In this document: positions 16,104 to 25,219 of the stretch, in pieces | How positions within the stretch are numbered: the stretch's first letter is position 1 | Layout: each line of letters opens with the position of its first letter | Origin: Vibrio japonicus | GTDB taxonomy: Bacteria > Pseudomonadota > Gammaproteobacteria > Enterobacterales > Vibrionaceae | Direction of reading: 5' to 3' | Assembly: GCF_024582835.1 (NCBI RefSeq) | Contig: NZ_CP102097.1 | Location: forward strand, 496,001 to 560,000 | Length of the DNA: 64,000 nt | Notes under the pieces: model-generated | Databases searched by the model: none | The model's input: the letters and a program-made list of their open reading frames with translations, nothing else | Told to the model about the DNA's origin: nothing | Position numbers and translations under genes: made by a program

Positions 16104-17276
16104 TTACAAATAGGTGTGCGGTCCGAATACCTCATAGTGGATTCGTTCACGCGCCACGTTGTGCCCTTCTAGCTGTTTCACCACACTCTCCATAAAGGCA
16201 ACAGGGCCACAGATGTAAAAATCCGCCTCGCTCAGCGGTAACTCATCAGCCACCAAGCCAAGGTCCATATTGCCAGCAAAGTCCGCTTGTTCATCCAAGT
16301 ACCAAGCGAATTGTTTCCAGCCTTTCTGATCGATTAGCGCAGCGGTTTCTTGTTTGAACGTGTGTTGCTGTGGGTTGTTACAAGCATACAGGTAGCTCAC
16401 GTCTTGCTTCTCATCGTGAGCCAATGAATGAAGCATAGATTGAATGGGTGTCGCACCAACACCAGCAGACACAAGTACGACTGGGTTGTGCTTCTCCTGA
16501 TAGTAAAAGTCACCCGCTGGCGGATACAATTTCACGGTATCGCCCAGTTCTACTTCATCATGCATGAAGTTAGACACCAACCCCTTGTGCTCACCCGCTT
16601 CACGTTTGATTGAAATGCGGTAGTTTTGACCATTTGGCATATGAGATAGCGAGTATTGGCGAATCTCAACGTTTTCACCACCCGTTGGCTTTACTTCAAT
16701 ACCAAGATATTGGCCGGGACGATAATCGACCACCTGCCCACCATCTACAGGCTCCAACACAAAGCTGGTGACGTACTGCGATTCTGGCTTTTTCTCAGCG
16801 ACTCTAAATTCGCGGCCGTTCTCCCAACCACCCATTGCTTGCTTGCGTTCTTGATACAGCTCTTCTTCACGGTCGATAAAGATTTGAGCCAGGAACAGGT
16901 AGGCGGCGGTCCACGCTTCCTCAACTTCAGGCGTAAATGCATCAGACGCGAGTTCACGGAGTGTTTCAATCAAATGATGGCCAACAATCTGGTAATGTTC
17001 TGCTTTGATGTTAAAGCTGGTGTGTTTGTGCGCGATACGCTCGACTGCAGAGGTCAACGCCTCTAAGTTTTCGATGTTTTTCGCATAAGCTGCCACGGCT
17101 TCAAACAGCGCGACACTCTGACGCCCCGTTTTCTGATGTGTCATGTTGAAGATGTCTTTAAGCTCTGGATTGTGCGAGAACATACGTTGATAGAAATGCT
17201 GAGTCAGTGCCGGACCTGCACTCTCTAGTAATGGAATCGTGCTCTTTACGACTTCAATATGTTGATTGTTGAGCAT
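16104..17276 (-). CDS. hmp: nitric-oxide dioxygenase / flavohemoglobin
   Basis: A 390-residue flavohemoprotein that converts NO and O2 to nitrate using NAD(P)H. Residues ~1-140 are the globin domain, with the proximal haem His at residue 85 (IAHKHTSF). Residues ~150-260 bind FAD (RQYSLSHMP is the RxYS motif). The C-terminal ~120 residues bind NAD(P)H (VLVSAGVGATPIQSM, then YICGPVAFM). A strong GAGGAGAAAG site precedes the ATG. Upstream lie a sigma-54 promoter and two NorR sites, and norR is divergent, so it is the NorR-controlled NO-detoxification gene, as described in V. cholerae. Confidence 0.97.
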   Translation of the reverse strand: MLNNQHIEVVKSTIPLLESAGPALTQHFYQRMFSHNPELKDIFNMTHQKTGRQSVALFEAVAAYAKNIENLEALTSAVERIAHKHTSFNIKAEHYQIVGHHLIETLRELASDAFTPEVEEAWTAAYLFLAQIFIDREEELYQERKQAMGGWENGREFRVAEKKPESQYVTSFVLEPVDGGQVVDYRPGQYLGIEVKPTGGENVEIRQYSLSHMPNGQNYRISIKREAGEHKGLVSNFMHDEVELGDTVKLYPPAGDFYYQEKHNPVVLVSAGVGATPIQSMLHSLAHDEKQDVSYLYACNNPQQHTFKQETAALIDQKGWKQFAWYLDEQADFAGNMDLGLVADELPLSEADFYICGPVAFMESVVKQLEGHNVARERIHYEVFGPHTYL

Positions 17277-17326
17277 GAACTTTCTCCTCGTTCGATTTTA
17301 AGTGTTTTATAATTTTCCTTTACTAG

Positions 17327-17342
17327 AGCACGAACAGTGCCA
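17327..17342 (-). promoter_or_regulatory. sigma-54 (-24/-12) promoter of hmp
   Basis: On the minus strand it reads TGGCACTGTTCGTGCT, with GG and GC at the correct spacing. It lies ~50 bases before the hmp start. Confidence 0.8.
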
Positions 17343-17396
17343 ACTCTGTAAAACACTGCTTTCACTGAGTTTAAGAGAATTAACCTCTCCTTAAGA

Positions 17397-17409
17397 TGTC
17401 AATTTGACA
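17397..17409. promoter_or_regulatory. NorR binding site 1
   Basis: TGTCAATTTGACA is a near-perfect palindrome with the GT-N7-AC core known for NorR. It lies ~80 bases upstream of the expected hmp start of transcription. Confidence 0.75.
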
Positions 17410-17420
17410 CCTTTATTTTA

Positions 17421-17433
17421 TGTCAGAATGACA
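17421..17433. promoter_or_regulatory. NorR binding site 2
   Basis: TGTCAGAATGACA has the same GT-N7-AC core, centred 24 bp from site 1. E. coli norVW has three such sites; I find only two here. Confidence 0.75.
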
Positions 17434-17516
17434 CTAGACTATCAATATTACTCACACTCATTGACGTGATCTTGTGCAGCACAAGTTTCGAAGTGAAATC
17501 AAAGAATTGAACAAGT

Positions 17517-19106
17517 ATGCAAGATATTTCTGTCTCAACCCTTATCGATATGACCATTGGCCTTGCCGCTGGTGATACTGACCATGAAAGATTCAATAAA
17601 CTATTAGATGCGATTCGAAAAGCGATCCAATGTGATTGCGTTGCCTTACTGTCATTGCAAGGTGATACCCTCGTGCCGTTGGCTATGCAAGGCTTAACTC
17701 GCGATACCATGGGACGTCGCTTTAAAGTCGACGAGCATCCCCGATTTAAAGCAATATGCGAATCAAAATCCGCTGTCCGATTTGATTCAGACTGTGCCCT
17801 TCCTGATCCGTTTGACAACTTACTGCTCGACTATGACGGCGATCTGCCTATGCATTCTTGTATGGGGCTTCCACTCATCTACTCAGACAAACTCTTAGGC
17901 GTACTGACGCTTGATAGTATGACGCCAAACCTTTTCAATGACATCCCAGCCCGCAGCCTGGAAGCCCTTTCTGCGATTGCAGCATCGACACTGAAAGTGG
18001 CATTAACCGTCAGTCAGTTGGAGCAACAAGCCAAGCAAACGCAACAAAAGTTTGAAGAACTCAACGAAGAGGCTTGGGAGCGTGATGGCGGTGAAATAAT
18101 AGGCTCTAGTATTGCTATGGAGTCATTGCGAGCAGACATTGAGGTCGTCTCGCCGTCAAATTTCAACATTCTGATACATGGCGAAACGGGCGTCGGTAAA
18201 GAGCTCGTCGCCCGAAGCATCCACCATCTTTCGCAACGCCGAAAGCAGCCTCTTGTCTACGTTAACTGTGCCGCGATACCTGAGAACTTGGTTGAGAGCG
18301 AACTGTTCGGACACGTAAAAGGCGCATTTACTGGTGCAGAGAAATCACGGATGGGGAAATTCGCCCTTGCCGATGGAGGTACTCTGTTTCTGGATGAGAT
18401 TGGTGAACTACCTTTGGCCGCACAAAGTAAGATTTTACGCGCTCTGCAAAACAACGAAATTCAACCTGTCGGACAAGATAACGTTGAGAATATTGATGTG
18501 CGTGTACTGGCCGCGACAAACAGAGACTTAAAACAAGAAGTCACAGACGGTCGCTTCCGCTCAGATCTGTATCATCGCTTGAGTGTCTACCCTATCGACG
18601 TACCTCCACTGCGAGAACGCCAAGGGGATGTGACGTTACTTGCAGGGTATTTTCTGGAACAAGCGAGAAGAAAGCTAGGAATCGTGCAAATCAAACTAGG
18701 TAAAGAAGCGCAACAACAGCTTCACAGCTATAACTGGCCGGGTAACGTGCGAGAGCTTGAACATGTTATCAACCGAGCTGCACTCAAAGCACGTGCCCGT
18801 GGTGTGAATGGAAAGCTGATTACCGTCTCCATTGATGATATTGGCGATCTTCAACCTCTGGGTCATCTACAATCTGGCTCAGTAACGATGCCTGATGAGA
18901 TTCCCCACATGCCAGACTGGTCTAGGGGATTGCGTGAAGCGACCGATGACTATCAGAGAGCACTCATCACCAAAGTACTCACCGAGGCCAACTTTAATTG
19001 GGCACAAGCTGCCCGTGAGTTAAAAACTGATCGTGCCAACTTAACCAGACTCGCAAAAAGATTGGGGATAACCATCACTAAGAGCCACAAGATAAGTACA
19101 CTCTGA
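17517..19106 (+). CDS. norR: NO-responsive sigma-54 activator NorR
   Basis: A 529-residue enhancer-binding protein. The N-terminal GAF domain (residues ~15-170) should hold the NO-sensing iron. The central AAA+ domain has Walker A GETGVGKE, the sigma-54-contacting GAFTGA loop (~269-274) and FLDEIGEL. The C-terminus has a Fis-type helix-turn-helix ([19 protein letters not shown]). It should activate hmp from the paired sites between the genes. The ATG at 17517 lacks a strong binding site. The chain is somewhat longer than E. coli NorR (504). Confidence 0.95.
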   Translation: MQDISVSTLIDMTIGLAAGDTDHERFNKLLDAIRKAIQCDCVALLSLQGDTLVPLAMQGLTRDTMGRRFKVDEHPRFKAICESKSAVRFDSDCALPDPFDNLLLDYDGDLPMHSCMGLPLIYSDKLLGVLTLDSMTPNLFNDIPARSLEALSAIAASTLKVALTVSQLEQQAKQTQQKFEELNEEAWERDGGEIIGSSIAMESLRADIEVVSPSNFNILIHGETGVGKELVARSIHHLSQRRKQPLVYVNCAAIPENLVESELFGHVKGAFTGAEKSRMGKFALADGGTLFLDEIGELPLAAQSKILRALQNNEIQPVGQDNVENIDVRVLAATNRDLKQEVTDGRFRSDLYHRLSVYPIDVPPLRERQGDVTLLAGYFLEQARRKLGIVQIKLGKEAQQQLHSYNWPGNVRELEHVINRAALKARARGVNGKLITVSIDDIGDLQPLGHLQSGSVTMPDEIPHMPDWSRGLREATDDYQRALITKVLTEANFNWAQAARELKTDRANLTRLAKRLGITITKSHKISTL

Positions 19107-19208
19107 CGGTCAACTTAGATACAATACAGCACCTAACAAGGGAGAGGACGCTCAACCGCTCCCTTACCCTGTCAAGTCATCATCAAAACCTATAATTAAA
19201 GGAATGTT

Positions 19209-19568
19209 ATGAAGTTTATTCGTTGGTTTTTGGGTCGCGTTATTCTGCTACTCAACTTCATCTTTTCGCCTAAAGGAATCAAGCGCTCAGAAGAGTCGCA
19301 GCAAGAGATCGATACAAAAGCGCAGTCAATGGCACTTTACCAGTTCGAAGCGTGCCCATTTTGTGTAAAAGTGCGTCGTTCTATGAAACGTCAATCAGTT
19401 AAAATCGAACTACGCGATGCGAAAAACAATCAGCAACACCGTGAAGAATTAGAAGCAGGTGGTGGTAAAATAAAAGTACCATGCCTAAGAATTGAAAAAG
19501 CAGGCCAAGTAGAGTGGATGTACGAATCTTCGGATATCGTTACTTACTTGGAGAAAGAGTTCGCCTAA
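19209..19568 (+). CDS. membrane-anchored glutaredoxin-like protein
   Basis: A 119-residue protein. Residues ~5-20 are hydrophobic (WFLGRVILLLNFIF) and should tether it to the inner membrane. Residues ~40-118 form a thioredoxin-fold glutaredoxin domain with the CPFC active site and the glutathione-site KVPCLRI. The ending SSDIVTYLEKEF is also typical of GST N-terminal domains. It probably reduces disulfides or carries glutathione at the membrane face. AAAGGA precedes the ATG. The next gene starts 23 bases downstream, so they may be co-transcribed. Confidence 0.85.
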   Translation: MKFIRWFLGRVILLLNFIFSPKGIKRSEESQQEIDTKAQSMALYQFEACPFCVKVRRSMKRQSVKIELRDAKNNQQHREELEAGGGKIKVPCLRIEKAGQVEWMYESSDIVTYLEKEFA

Positions 19569-19591
19569 CCCAAAATCAGCAAGGATTGCCT

Positions 19592-20209
19592 ATGTCATAC
19601 GTGCCTTTAAATATCAATCACATCAAAGCCATCGTTTTTGATTTGGATAATACTTTGGTCACGTCTGACATGGATTTTGCTTGGCTAAGAGAGCAACTAG
19701 GCTGCCCATTGAGCAGCGACTTGCTCTCTTATGTTGACGATATTGAGTGCAGCGAAGAACGCGCAAGAGCACATGACGTTATTCTTAACCATGAGCTGGA
19801 AGACGCGCGTACATCACACCCAATGCCTGGATGCCTTTCCATTCTTGAATTCATCCATAGCAACCACTTTTTGACGGCTGTCATTACGAGAAACTGCGCC
19901 GAAGCGACCGATCAAAAAATTGCTCATAATCGCCTCAACATCCCACGAGTGATCACGCGCGAACACTTCCCACCTAAACCGTCACCAGACGCCTTGATTG
20001 CTCTAGCGCAAGAATGGCAGCTGCAATGTCACCAAGTTCTCTATGTCGGCGATTTTCTGTATGATCTTCAGGCTGCATTTAATGCCAAAATGCCGTCATG
20101 CTTAGTGACTCATGGCAAAGAGGTTGCGTTTAGCGAACAAGCCTCGCTTGTTGTTGATCACCTCCATGATCTTGAAGACTTCATCAGTCGTCACTTAATC
20201 CACGCTTGA
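19592..20209 (+). CDS. HAD-superfamily hydrolase (subfamily IA)
   Basis: A 205-residue phosphatase-type protein. Motif I is DLDNTL near residue 16, motif II is in VITRNC, and motif IV is GDFLYDLQAA, giving the usual Asp nucleophile and metal site. A small cap domain (residues ~25-90) suggests small phosphorylated substrates such as sugar phosphates or phosphoglycolate. The ATG at 19592 follows AAGGA; the longer frame from 19514 overlaps the glutaredoxin gene and is rejected. It is likely an operon partner of the glutaredoxin. Substrate unknown. Confidence 0.88.
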   Translation: MSYVPLNINHIKAIVFDLDNTLVTSDMDFAWLREQLGCPLSSDLLSYVDDIECSEERARAHDVILNHELEDARTSHPMPGCLSILEFIHSNHFLTAVITRNCAEATDQKIAHNRLNIPRVITREHFPPKPSPDALIALAQEWQLQCHQVLYVGDFLYDLQAAFNAKMPSCLVTHGKEVAFSEQASLVVDHLHDLEDFISRHLIHA

Positions 20210-20248
20210 TGAAACAATAATCTTTCTTGCACTTGAAAAACCGTTGTT

Positions 20249-20332
20249 GAGTAACGATGTAAGGGTTACTCCTACTGACAAACCGAGAACGATATTACTC
20301 GGCTTACCCACGATTTAGGCCAAAAGGTCCTA
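20249..20332 (+). promoter_or_regulatory. candidate structured 5' leader before the MATE gene
   Basis: Three hairpins lie in a row: GAGTAAC/GTTACTC (20249-20271), CCGAG/CTCGG (20283-20302) and TAGGCC/GGTCCTA (20316-20332). The third contains AAAGG, the likely ribosome binding site. It matches no riboswitch class I can name. Confidence 0.35.
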
Positions 20333-20342
20333 GTACTAATTT

Positions 20343-21680
20343 ATGATTTCTACAATGAAAGATTCGTCCCCCTCTTTGGCGAAACAGCTCTTCAAAATGA
20401 CTTGGCCAATGATGTTTGGCGTTTTATCGCTGATGAGTTTTCAGCTGGTTGACAGCGCCTTTATCGGTCAATTAGGGGTGCTGCCCCTAGCAACACAAGG
20501 TTTTACACTGCCAATTCAGATGGTCATTATCGGAATCCAGGTTGGCCTTGGAATTGCGACCACGGCCGTTATTTCAAAAGCATTAGGGGCAAATGAAACA
20601 CGCTATGCTCAACAACTCGGGGGGCTAGTCATCACAATCGGCAGCATTGCGGTTGCGGTTGTATCCATCATTATCTATCTCATCCGTGACTCTATACTGC
20701 TATTGCTTAGCGCACCGGATTCTGTCTACCCTGTCATCGAGAGCTATTGGATTGTTTGGCTGGTCAGTGCATGGACTGGGGCATTTCTGTACTTCTTATA
20801 CAGTATTTGTCGTGCAAACGGGAACACTATGCTGCCCGGCACCATGATGATGGTCACGAGTCTACTCAATTTGGTGCTCGATCCTATTTTCATTTTTACG
20901 TTAGATATGGGCATCAACGGCGCAGCGATTGCGACAATTATTGCGTTTGGTACGGGGATTTTGATTGTTGCACCAAAAGTCAGTAAGAATCACTGGCTGA
21001 GTTATGACTGGAGCGATCTGAATGTTGTTAAAAGCATTCGTTCAATCACCAATATCATGGGCCCTGCGATGATAAGCCAACTGTTACCGCCTTTGTCTTC
21101 AATGCTCGCGACAAAACTTCTAGCGAGCTTTGGCACTGCGGCGGTTGCAGCGTGGGCGATTGGTTCTCGCTTCGAATTCTTCGCTATTGTTGCCGTTTTG
21201 GCGTTAACGATGTCAATGCCGCCTATGATTGGCCGTTTGTTAGGGGCAAAAAATCTACAAGATATCCGTAAGTTGGTGATCATTGCCTGTCAGTTTGTAC
21301 TCGGCTTACAGCTTGTTATTGCGCTTATAACGTGGATGTCCTCTGCACCACTCGCACAACTCATGACCAGCGAGCAAAGTGTGACTGATATTTTGCATTG
21401 GCACCTTCTCGTCGTCCCAATCAGCCTCGGACCACTGGGAATATGCATGCTAATGGTGTCAATTTCGAACGCACTTGGAAAGTCGTATACCGCTCTGACA
21501 ATTTCCGCCCTAAGGTTGTTTGCTTTTTTCCTGCCGTGCTTATGGCTAGGCTCACAAATCGGTGGTCTAAAAGGTATCTTTGTTGGTGCACTGCTGGGGA
21601 ATGTTCTCGCTGGTATCAGTGCTTGGTTTATGTACCAGCAAGCAATCAAACAAATTGAAGATAAGCTGAAACGTATCTAG
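20343..21680 (+). CDS. MATE-family multidrug efflux transporter
   Basis: A 445-residue permease with 12 membrane helices, in two homologous halves. The first half begins FKMTWPMMFGVLSLMSFQLVDSAFI, as in the MATE family. Members exchange Na+ or H+ for cationic drugs or metabolites; Vibrio has many such pumps (NorM, VcmA, Vmr types), and I cannot choose one. An ATG at 20355 is also possible. The ~130-base leader contains consecutive hairpins that may control translation. Confidence 0.9.
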   Translation: MISTMKDSSPSLAKQLFKMTWPMMFGVLSLMSFQLVDSAFIGQLGVLPLATQGFTLPIQMVIIGIQVGLGIATTAVISKALGANETRYAQQLGGLVITIGSIAVAVVSIIIYLIRDSILLLLSAPDSVYPVIESYWIVWLVSAWTGAFLYFLYSICRANGNTMLPGTMMMVTSLLNLVLDPIFIFTLDMGINGAAIATIIAFGTGILIVAPKVSKNHWLSYDWSDLNVVKSIRSITNIMGPAMISQLLPPLSSMLATKLLASFGTAAVAAWAIGSRFEFFAIVAVLALTMSMPPMIGRLLGAKNLQDIRKLVIIACQFVLGLQLVIALITWMSSAPLAQLMTSEQSVTDILHWHLLVVPISLGPLGICMLMVSISNALGKSYTALTISALRLFAFFLPCLWLGSQIGGLKGIFVGALLGNVLAGISAWFMYQQAIKQIEDKLKRI

Positions 21681-21883
21681 CCACTTTTTCCTATCAATGG
21701 CGACTCAGAAACAAAACGTTGAAAATCGGATTGTCGTCGCCGTTTGATTTCTCTTATTGATATAACTAACCTCATCTCGGGGGTATTTAATTCATTTTTT
21801 AAGCATAACCAACAACATAGACGGATGACGGGACAGACAGAAACACGTATGATTCTGCGTACCTTTTTTCTCTAGCGAATATC

Positions 21884-22774
21884 ATGACAACACCATCCCA
21901 CCACCCTCTTCAAGGCGCTAGCTGGATGCTAACTGCTGGCTTAGCCTTTGCCATTGTTAACAGTCTTGCGCAAGTCGCAAGTATTAACTACGGCTTATCG
22001 TCAACAACGGTCGCGCTGATCCAATACGCAGTTGCTCTTGTTGTCATCCTTCCCTACCTTAAAACGCTGGGGATCAGACAATCTTTAAAAACTGACCACT
22101 TAGGAATGCATGTATTCCGCGTCTTCCTATCTGTTATTGGCATTCAGCTCTGGCTATGGGCACTCGCCTATCCGGTTCCTATTTGGCAAGGTATCGCGTT
22201 GCTGATGACCTCACCACTTTTCGCAACCGTTGGTTCAGGCTTACTCCTTAAAGAAAAAGTTGGCGCTGCGCGTTGGATAGCAACACTAACAGGCTTTGTG
22301 GGGGCAATGATCATTCTCGAGCCATGGGCAGATGACTTTAACTGGGCATCATTACTTCCAGTGGGTGCGGCCTTTTTCTGGGCCTGTTATTCACTTATGG
22401 TGAAAAAGCTTTCCTCTGATGACTCGCCGTCCACTATGGTGGTTTATCTTCTGATCCTAATTACGCCGTTTAACATTTTACTTGCTTTACCTGAATGGAA
22501 AATGCCAACAGGTGGAACGATATGGGCAGTGCTTATTGCTGCTGGCGCGGTCACAGCCTTAGCGCAATGGGCTATTGTAAAAGCATACTCTGTCGCTGAT
22601 GCTTCGTTTGTACAGCCGTTTGACCATGCCAAATTGCCGCTCAATGTACTTGCTGGCTGGATGGTTTTTGGCTGGGTGCCACCAGGTCGCTTATGGTTGG
22701 GAGCCGCGATCATCATCGGCTCAGTCGCGTTCATTACTCAGTGGGAAACGAAAAAGTCTAAACTGCTGAAATAA
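21884..22774 (+). CDS. EamA/DMT-family transporter
   Basis: A 296-residue protein with ten predicted membrane helices in two EamA repeats (residues ~10-140 and ~150-285). Repeat ends such as LLLKEKVGAARWIATLTGFVGAMII are characteristic. The family exports amino acids, nucleotides or other metabolites; the substrate is not evident. It ends KKSKLLK. About 50 bases separate it from the two-domain glutaredoxin gene, so they may be co-transcribed, though the functions do not obviously connect. Confidence 0.88.
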   Translation: MTTPSHHPLQGASWMLTAGLAFAIVNSLAQVASINYGLSSTTVALIQYAVALVVILPYLKTLGIRQSLKTDHLGMHVFRVFLSVIGIQLWLWALAYPVPIWQGIALLMTSPLFATVGSGLLLKEKVGAARWIATLTGFVGAMIILEPWADDFNWASLLPVGAAFFWACYSLMVKKLSSDDSPSTMVVYLLILITPFNILLALPEWKMPTGGTIWAVLIAAGAVTALAQWAIVKAYSVADASFVQPFDHAKLPLNVLAGWMVFGWVPPGRLWLGAAIIIGSVAFITQWETKKSKLLK

Positions 22775-22824
22775 TTCGTACTGATTGCCTTTCTATTTAG
22801 CAAAGAGCTTCAGGAGATACTTTT

Positions 22825-23427
22825 ATGACAGACCCAATCAAGATTACTCTCTACCGATGGGCCGGCAGTTGGGGCCCATTTAGCGTAAAAATTCCTTGCG
22901 GTGAATGTACGCTTACCAAAGACATTCTTAGCGATGCATTTGAAAATGAACTGGCTGGTGTTCCAATTAAGTTAGAAGTTAAAGATTGGCTTTCTCATTG
23001 GTGGGAACCACTTAAAGCTGGGGCATGGCACGCGCCAATCATTATGGTAGAAGGCAAGGTCATCAGCCAAGGTGAAGCGCTCAACCGAGGCGTTTTGATC
23101 CAGTCTGTCATTCAAGAGTGGACAAAGCGAGACACGCTGAAAGGGAACATTGTTTACGGCAAAGCAACCTGTCCTTACTGCGTTAAAGCCAAACAAATGT
23201 TGGACGATGCAGGTATTCAGTACCAATACTTCGATGTGGTTAAAGACAGCGCCGCGCTGTATCGAATGATCCCAGAAGTCAAAGCAATGATCGGAGAAAA
23301 AACGCCCGTGACGGTTCCTCAAATCTGGATGGATGGGCAATATTTAGGTGGCTCGGACAACTTAGATACTTGGCTGAAGAAAAAAGGCCTGAACAAAGTG
23401 CCAGATAACGTCGTCAAGCTCGGATAA
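22825..23427 (+). CDS. two-domain glutaredoxin-family protein
   Basis: A 200-residue protein. The C-terminal ~95 residues are a classical glutaredoxin with active site CPYC in KATCPYCVKAK and the glutathione-binding TVPQIWMDG and GGSDNL. The N-terminal ~95 residues form a second thioredoxin-like unit with a CGEC pair (IPCGECTLT) and a cis-Pro-like WHAPIIMV segment. It may be an intramolecular two-step thiol relay. The GGAGATA site before the ATG is good. Most glutaredoxins are ~85 residues, so this is an extended type. Confidence 0.88.
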   Translation: MTDPIKITLYRWAGSWGPFSVKIPCGECTLTKDILSDAFENELAGVPIKLEVKDWLSHWWEPLKAGAWHAPIIMVEGKVISQGEALNRGVLIQSVIQEWTKRDTLKGNIVYGKATCPYCVKAKQMLDDAGIQYQYFDVVKDSAALYRMIPEVKAMIGEKTPVTVPQIWMDGQYLGGSDNLDTWLKKKGLNKVPDNVVKLG

Positions 23428-23477
23428 CGCCCACTCCCTGAGTGCGAATATGAACCATCACCAAGACACATTAAAAA

Positions 23478-24200
23478 TCACAAAGAAACTTGCCCTAAGT
23501 TTCGCATTTGTCTTAAGACCCAATCAACACGCCTTTGAACATAGCCGCTCATAGGAACGGGTTGAATTCTATATGGGTTAGGTAACACAACGGCAAGCTG
23601 CGCCGCCTGATAACGCGCTAAGCGATGGGCAGAAACACCAAAATAGTGTTCGCTAGCGGCTTGAACTCCGTAAATTCCAGGACCGAATTCCACCACATTC
23701 AGATACATTTCCATTATTCGCTCTTTTCCCCACATCAACTCTATCAGGAGCGTGATGTAGAGTTCATAAGCTTTGCGGATGTAAGTACGACTGGGAAACA
23801 GAAACACATTTTTGGCGGTTTGCTGAGTGATGGTACTGGCTCCGCGATTTGGCCCCTCTTGCCCGCTGTTTTTGATCACCGACGCGAGTGCATTGACATC
23901 TATCCCCCAATGGTGAGGAAAGCGTTGATCTTCCGATGCCATGACCGCGAGCGGCAGCGAAGGTGAAATTTCAGATAAGGGCACCCATTGATGCTGAGAT
24001 TGTTCAGGATAGCCTTTTGGTGGGAAAAAAGTACGCGAAATCTCCCAGCCCCAAAACGGCGGATTGACGAACTTTAAAATGAAGACAAGAACAATAGGTA
24101 CGCCAAATGCTAAAGCAAATACCGTCATTAACACTCGTTTGATTCGACGTCGAAGTCCTCGAATAAAAGCTTTCACACCCCTACCTTCTGTATCATTCAT
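23478..24200 (-). CDS. mtgA: monofunctional peptidoglycan glycosyltransferase MtgA
   Basis: A ~240-residue enzyme that polymerises lipid II into glycan strands. One N-terminal membrane helix (residues ~20-40) leaves the catalytic domain in the periplasm. The GT51 motifs are present: the catalytic Glu in ASEDQRFPHH, GASTITQQTAKN, and ELMWGKERIMEMYLN. There is no transpeptidase domain, which sets it apart from class A PBPs. The ATG at 24200 follows AAAAGG; an upstream GTG is possible. It is monocistronic. Confidence 0.95.
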   Translation of the reverse strand: MNDTEGRGVKAFIRGLRRRIKRVLMTVFALAFGVPIVLVFILKFVNPPFWGWEISRTFFPPKGYPEQSQHQWVPLSEISPSLPLAVMASEDQRFPHHWGIDVNALASVIKNSGQEGPNRGASTITQQTAKNVFLFPSRTYIRKAYELYITLLIELMWGKERIMEMYLNVVEFGPGIYGVQAASEHYFGVSAHRLARYQAAQLAVVLPNPYRIQPVPMSGYVQRRVDWVLRQMRNLGQVSL

Positions 24201-24368
24201 CACTACCTTTTCAACAATGCTTAGTTAACCCGATTTTGCGCTGGGTGATGTCCACTGCGTGTTAAAGAATGGACGAATTATCCTTCTACAGTCCATCTGC
24301 GAGTTTGAACATACCTGCGAATAATCTCGCTCAACACTTAGACTCATTGCAACAAATAACCTAAATAC

Positions 24369-24397
24369 AACAAAGCCCCGAGAGTCGGGGCTTTGTT
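24369..24397 (-). terminator. rho-independent terminator of the 43-residue gene
   Basis: A 13-bp stem AACAAAGCCCCGA/TCGGGGCTTTGTT with a 3-base loop. Confidence 0.85.
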
Positions 24398-24415
24398 ACA
24401 AAACTGAATGCGTGA

Positions 24416-24547
24416 TTACTTCGCTACTTTCTTCATCATGCGCTTGAAGAAAGACGCTTTCTTCGCTTTAGGTTTAGTCATCGCTTCATGCATTGCTTGC
24501 TTAGCGATCATCTGACCTAAATATGCACTGCCTAATTCGTGATTCAT
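24416..24547 (-). CDS. 43-residue basic protein, unknown
   Basis: A short open frame with a strong TAGGAGATA binding site and its own terminator. The sequence starts MNHELGSAYLGQMIAKQ and ends in a strongly basic run (KKASFFKRMMKKVAK). The N-terminal half is an amphipathic helix and the tail should bind nucleic acid or membrane phospholipid. I do not recognise it. The signals on both sides make it likely real despite its size. It is below the size cut of most gene callers. Confidence 0.65.
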   Translation of the reverse strand: MNHELGSAYLGQMIAKQAMHEAMTKPKAKKASFFKRMMKKVAK

Positions 24548-24615
24548 CGTTATCTCCTAGAAATTAGGAGTGTGATTTTAATCACAATTAAAACAAAAAC
24601 AAGATCTAAATCACA

Positions 24616-24969
24616 TTATTTTACACGTTTAGGCTGCTGATAGGTTTTCCCTGCTGCTTGGTACGTATCTTTACGTTTCACTTCAAACATCGCCTCGAAA
24701 AACCAAGAGACAAAACGAATGACGTCATCACCTTCGTTCATGACATGTTCAACGAACTCTTGCTCCTCGCCCTGATCGTTTTCCTGAATCGTGACATGGT
24801 AAATACGCTTTTCACCTTCCACTTCTGCTAGAGCGAATTGGCCCGTCAAAGACTGAGCAGCACCTGCAACTTCTTCATCCTCGTAGGTTTTAAGCGTTTC
24901 TAAAGCTTGTGGAAGTGTCTCCTTCTCACAAAGCGTTTTCACTAACTGTTCAAATTCTTTCTGTTCCAT
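24616..24969 (-). CDS. acidic hypothetical protein
   Basis: A 117-residue acidic soluble protein, starting MEQKEFEQLVKTLCEKE. The central part has strands (KRIYHVTIQEND) and an acidic segment EFVEHVMNEGDDVIRF; the tail is basic (QPKRVK). The shape fits small conserved Vibrio proteins of unknown role. I see no catalytic motif. It lies upstream of the 43-residue gene in the same orientation, ~70 bases apart, so both could share a transcript. Confidence 0.7.
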   Translation of the reverse strand: MEQKEFEQLVKTLCEKETLPQALETLKTYEDEEVAGAAQSLTGQFALAEVEGEKRIYHVTIQENDQGEEQEFVEHVMNEGDDVIRFVSWFFEAMFEVKRKDTYQAAGKTYQQPKRVK

Positions 24970-25219
24970 ATTTATGCTCTCAATGGCCGGACTGTTTCTG
25001 CGCGCATTGTATCAGTCACCTCGCCGCTTTCAAGTTAACTCTCTCGGTAAGGGGTCGTTCACTGACTCGTCTGCCATCCAATTACGAATTCTTAACGCTC
25101 TTCTCTTCATTCATGCCTTTTAGCAATGACTGATTAGGTGTAAATTACCGCTAAGTTGCACATAATCATGTTGTTATAGCTTGGATTAGTTCCCAACAAG
25201 AATAACTAAGGATAGAGGT

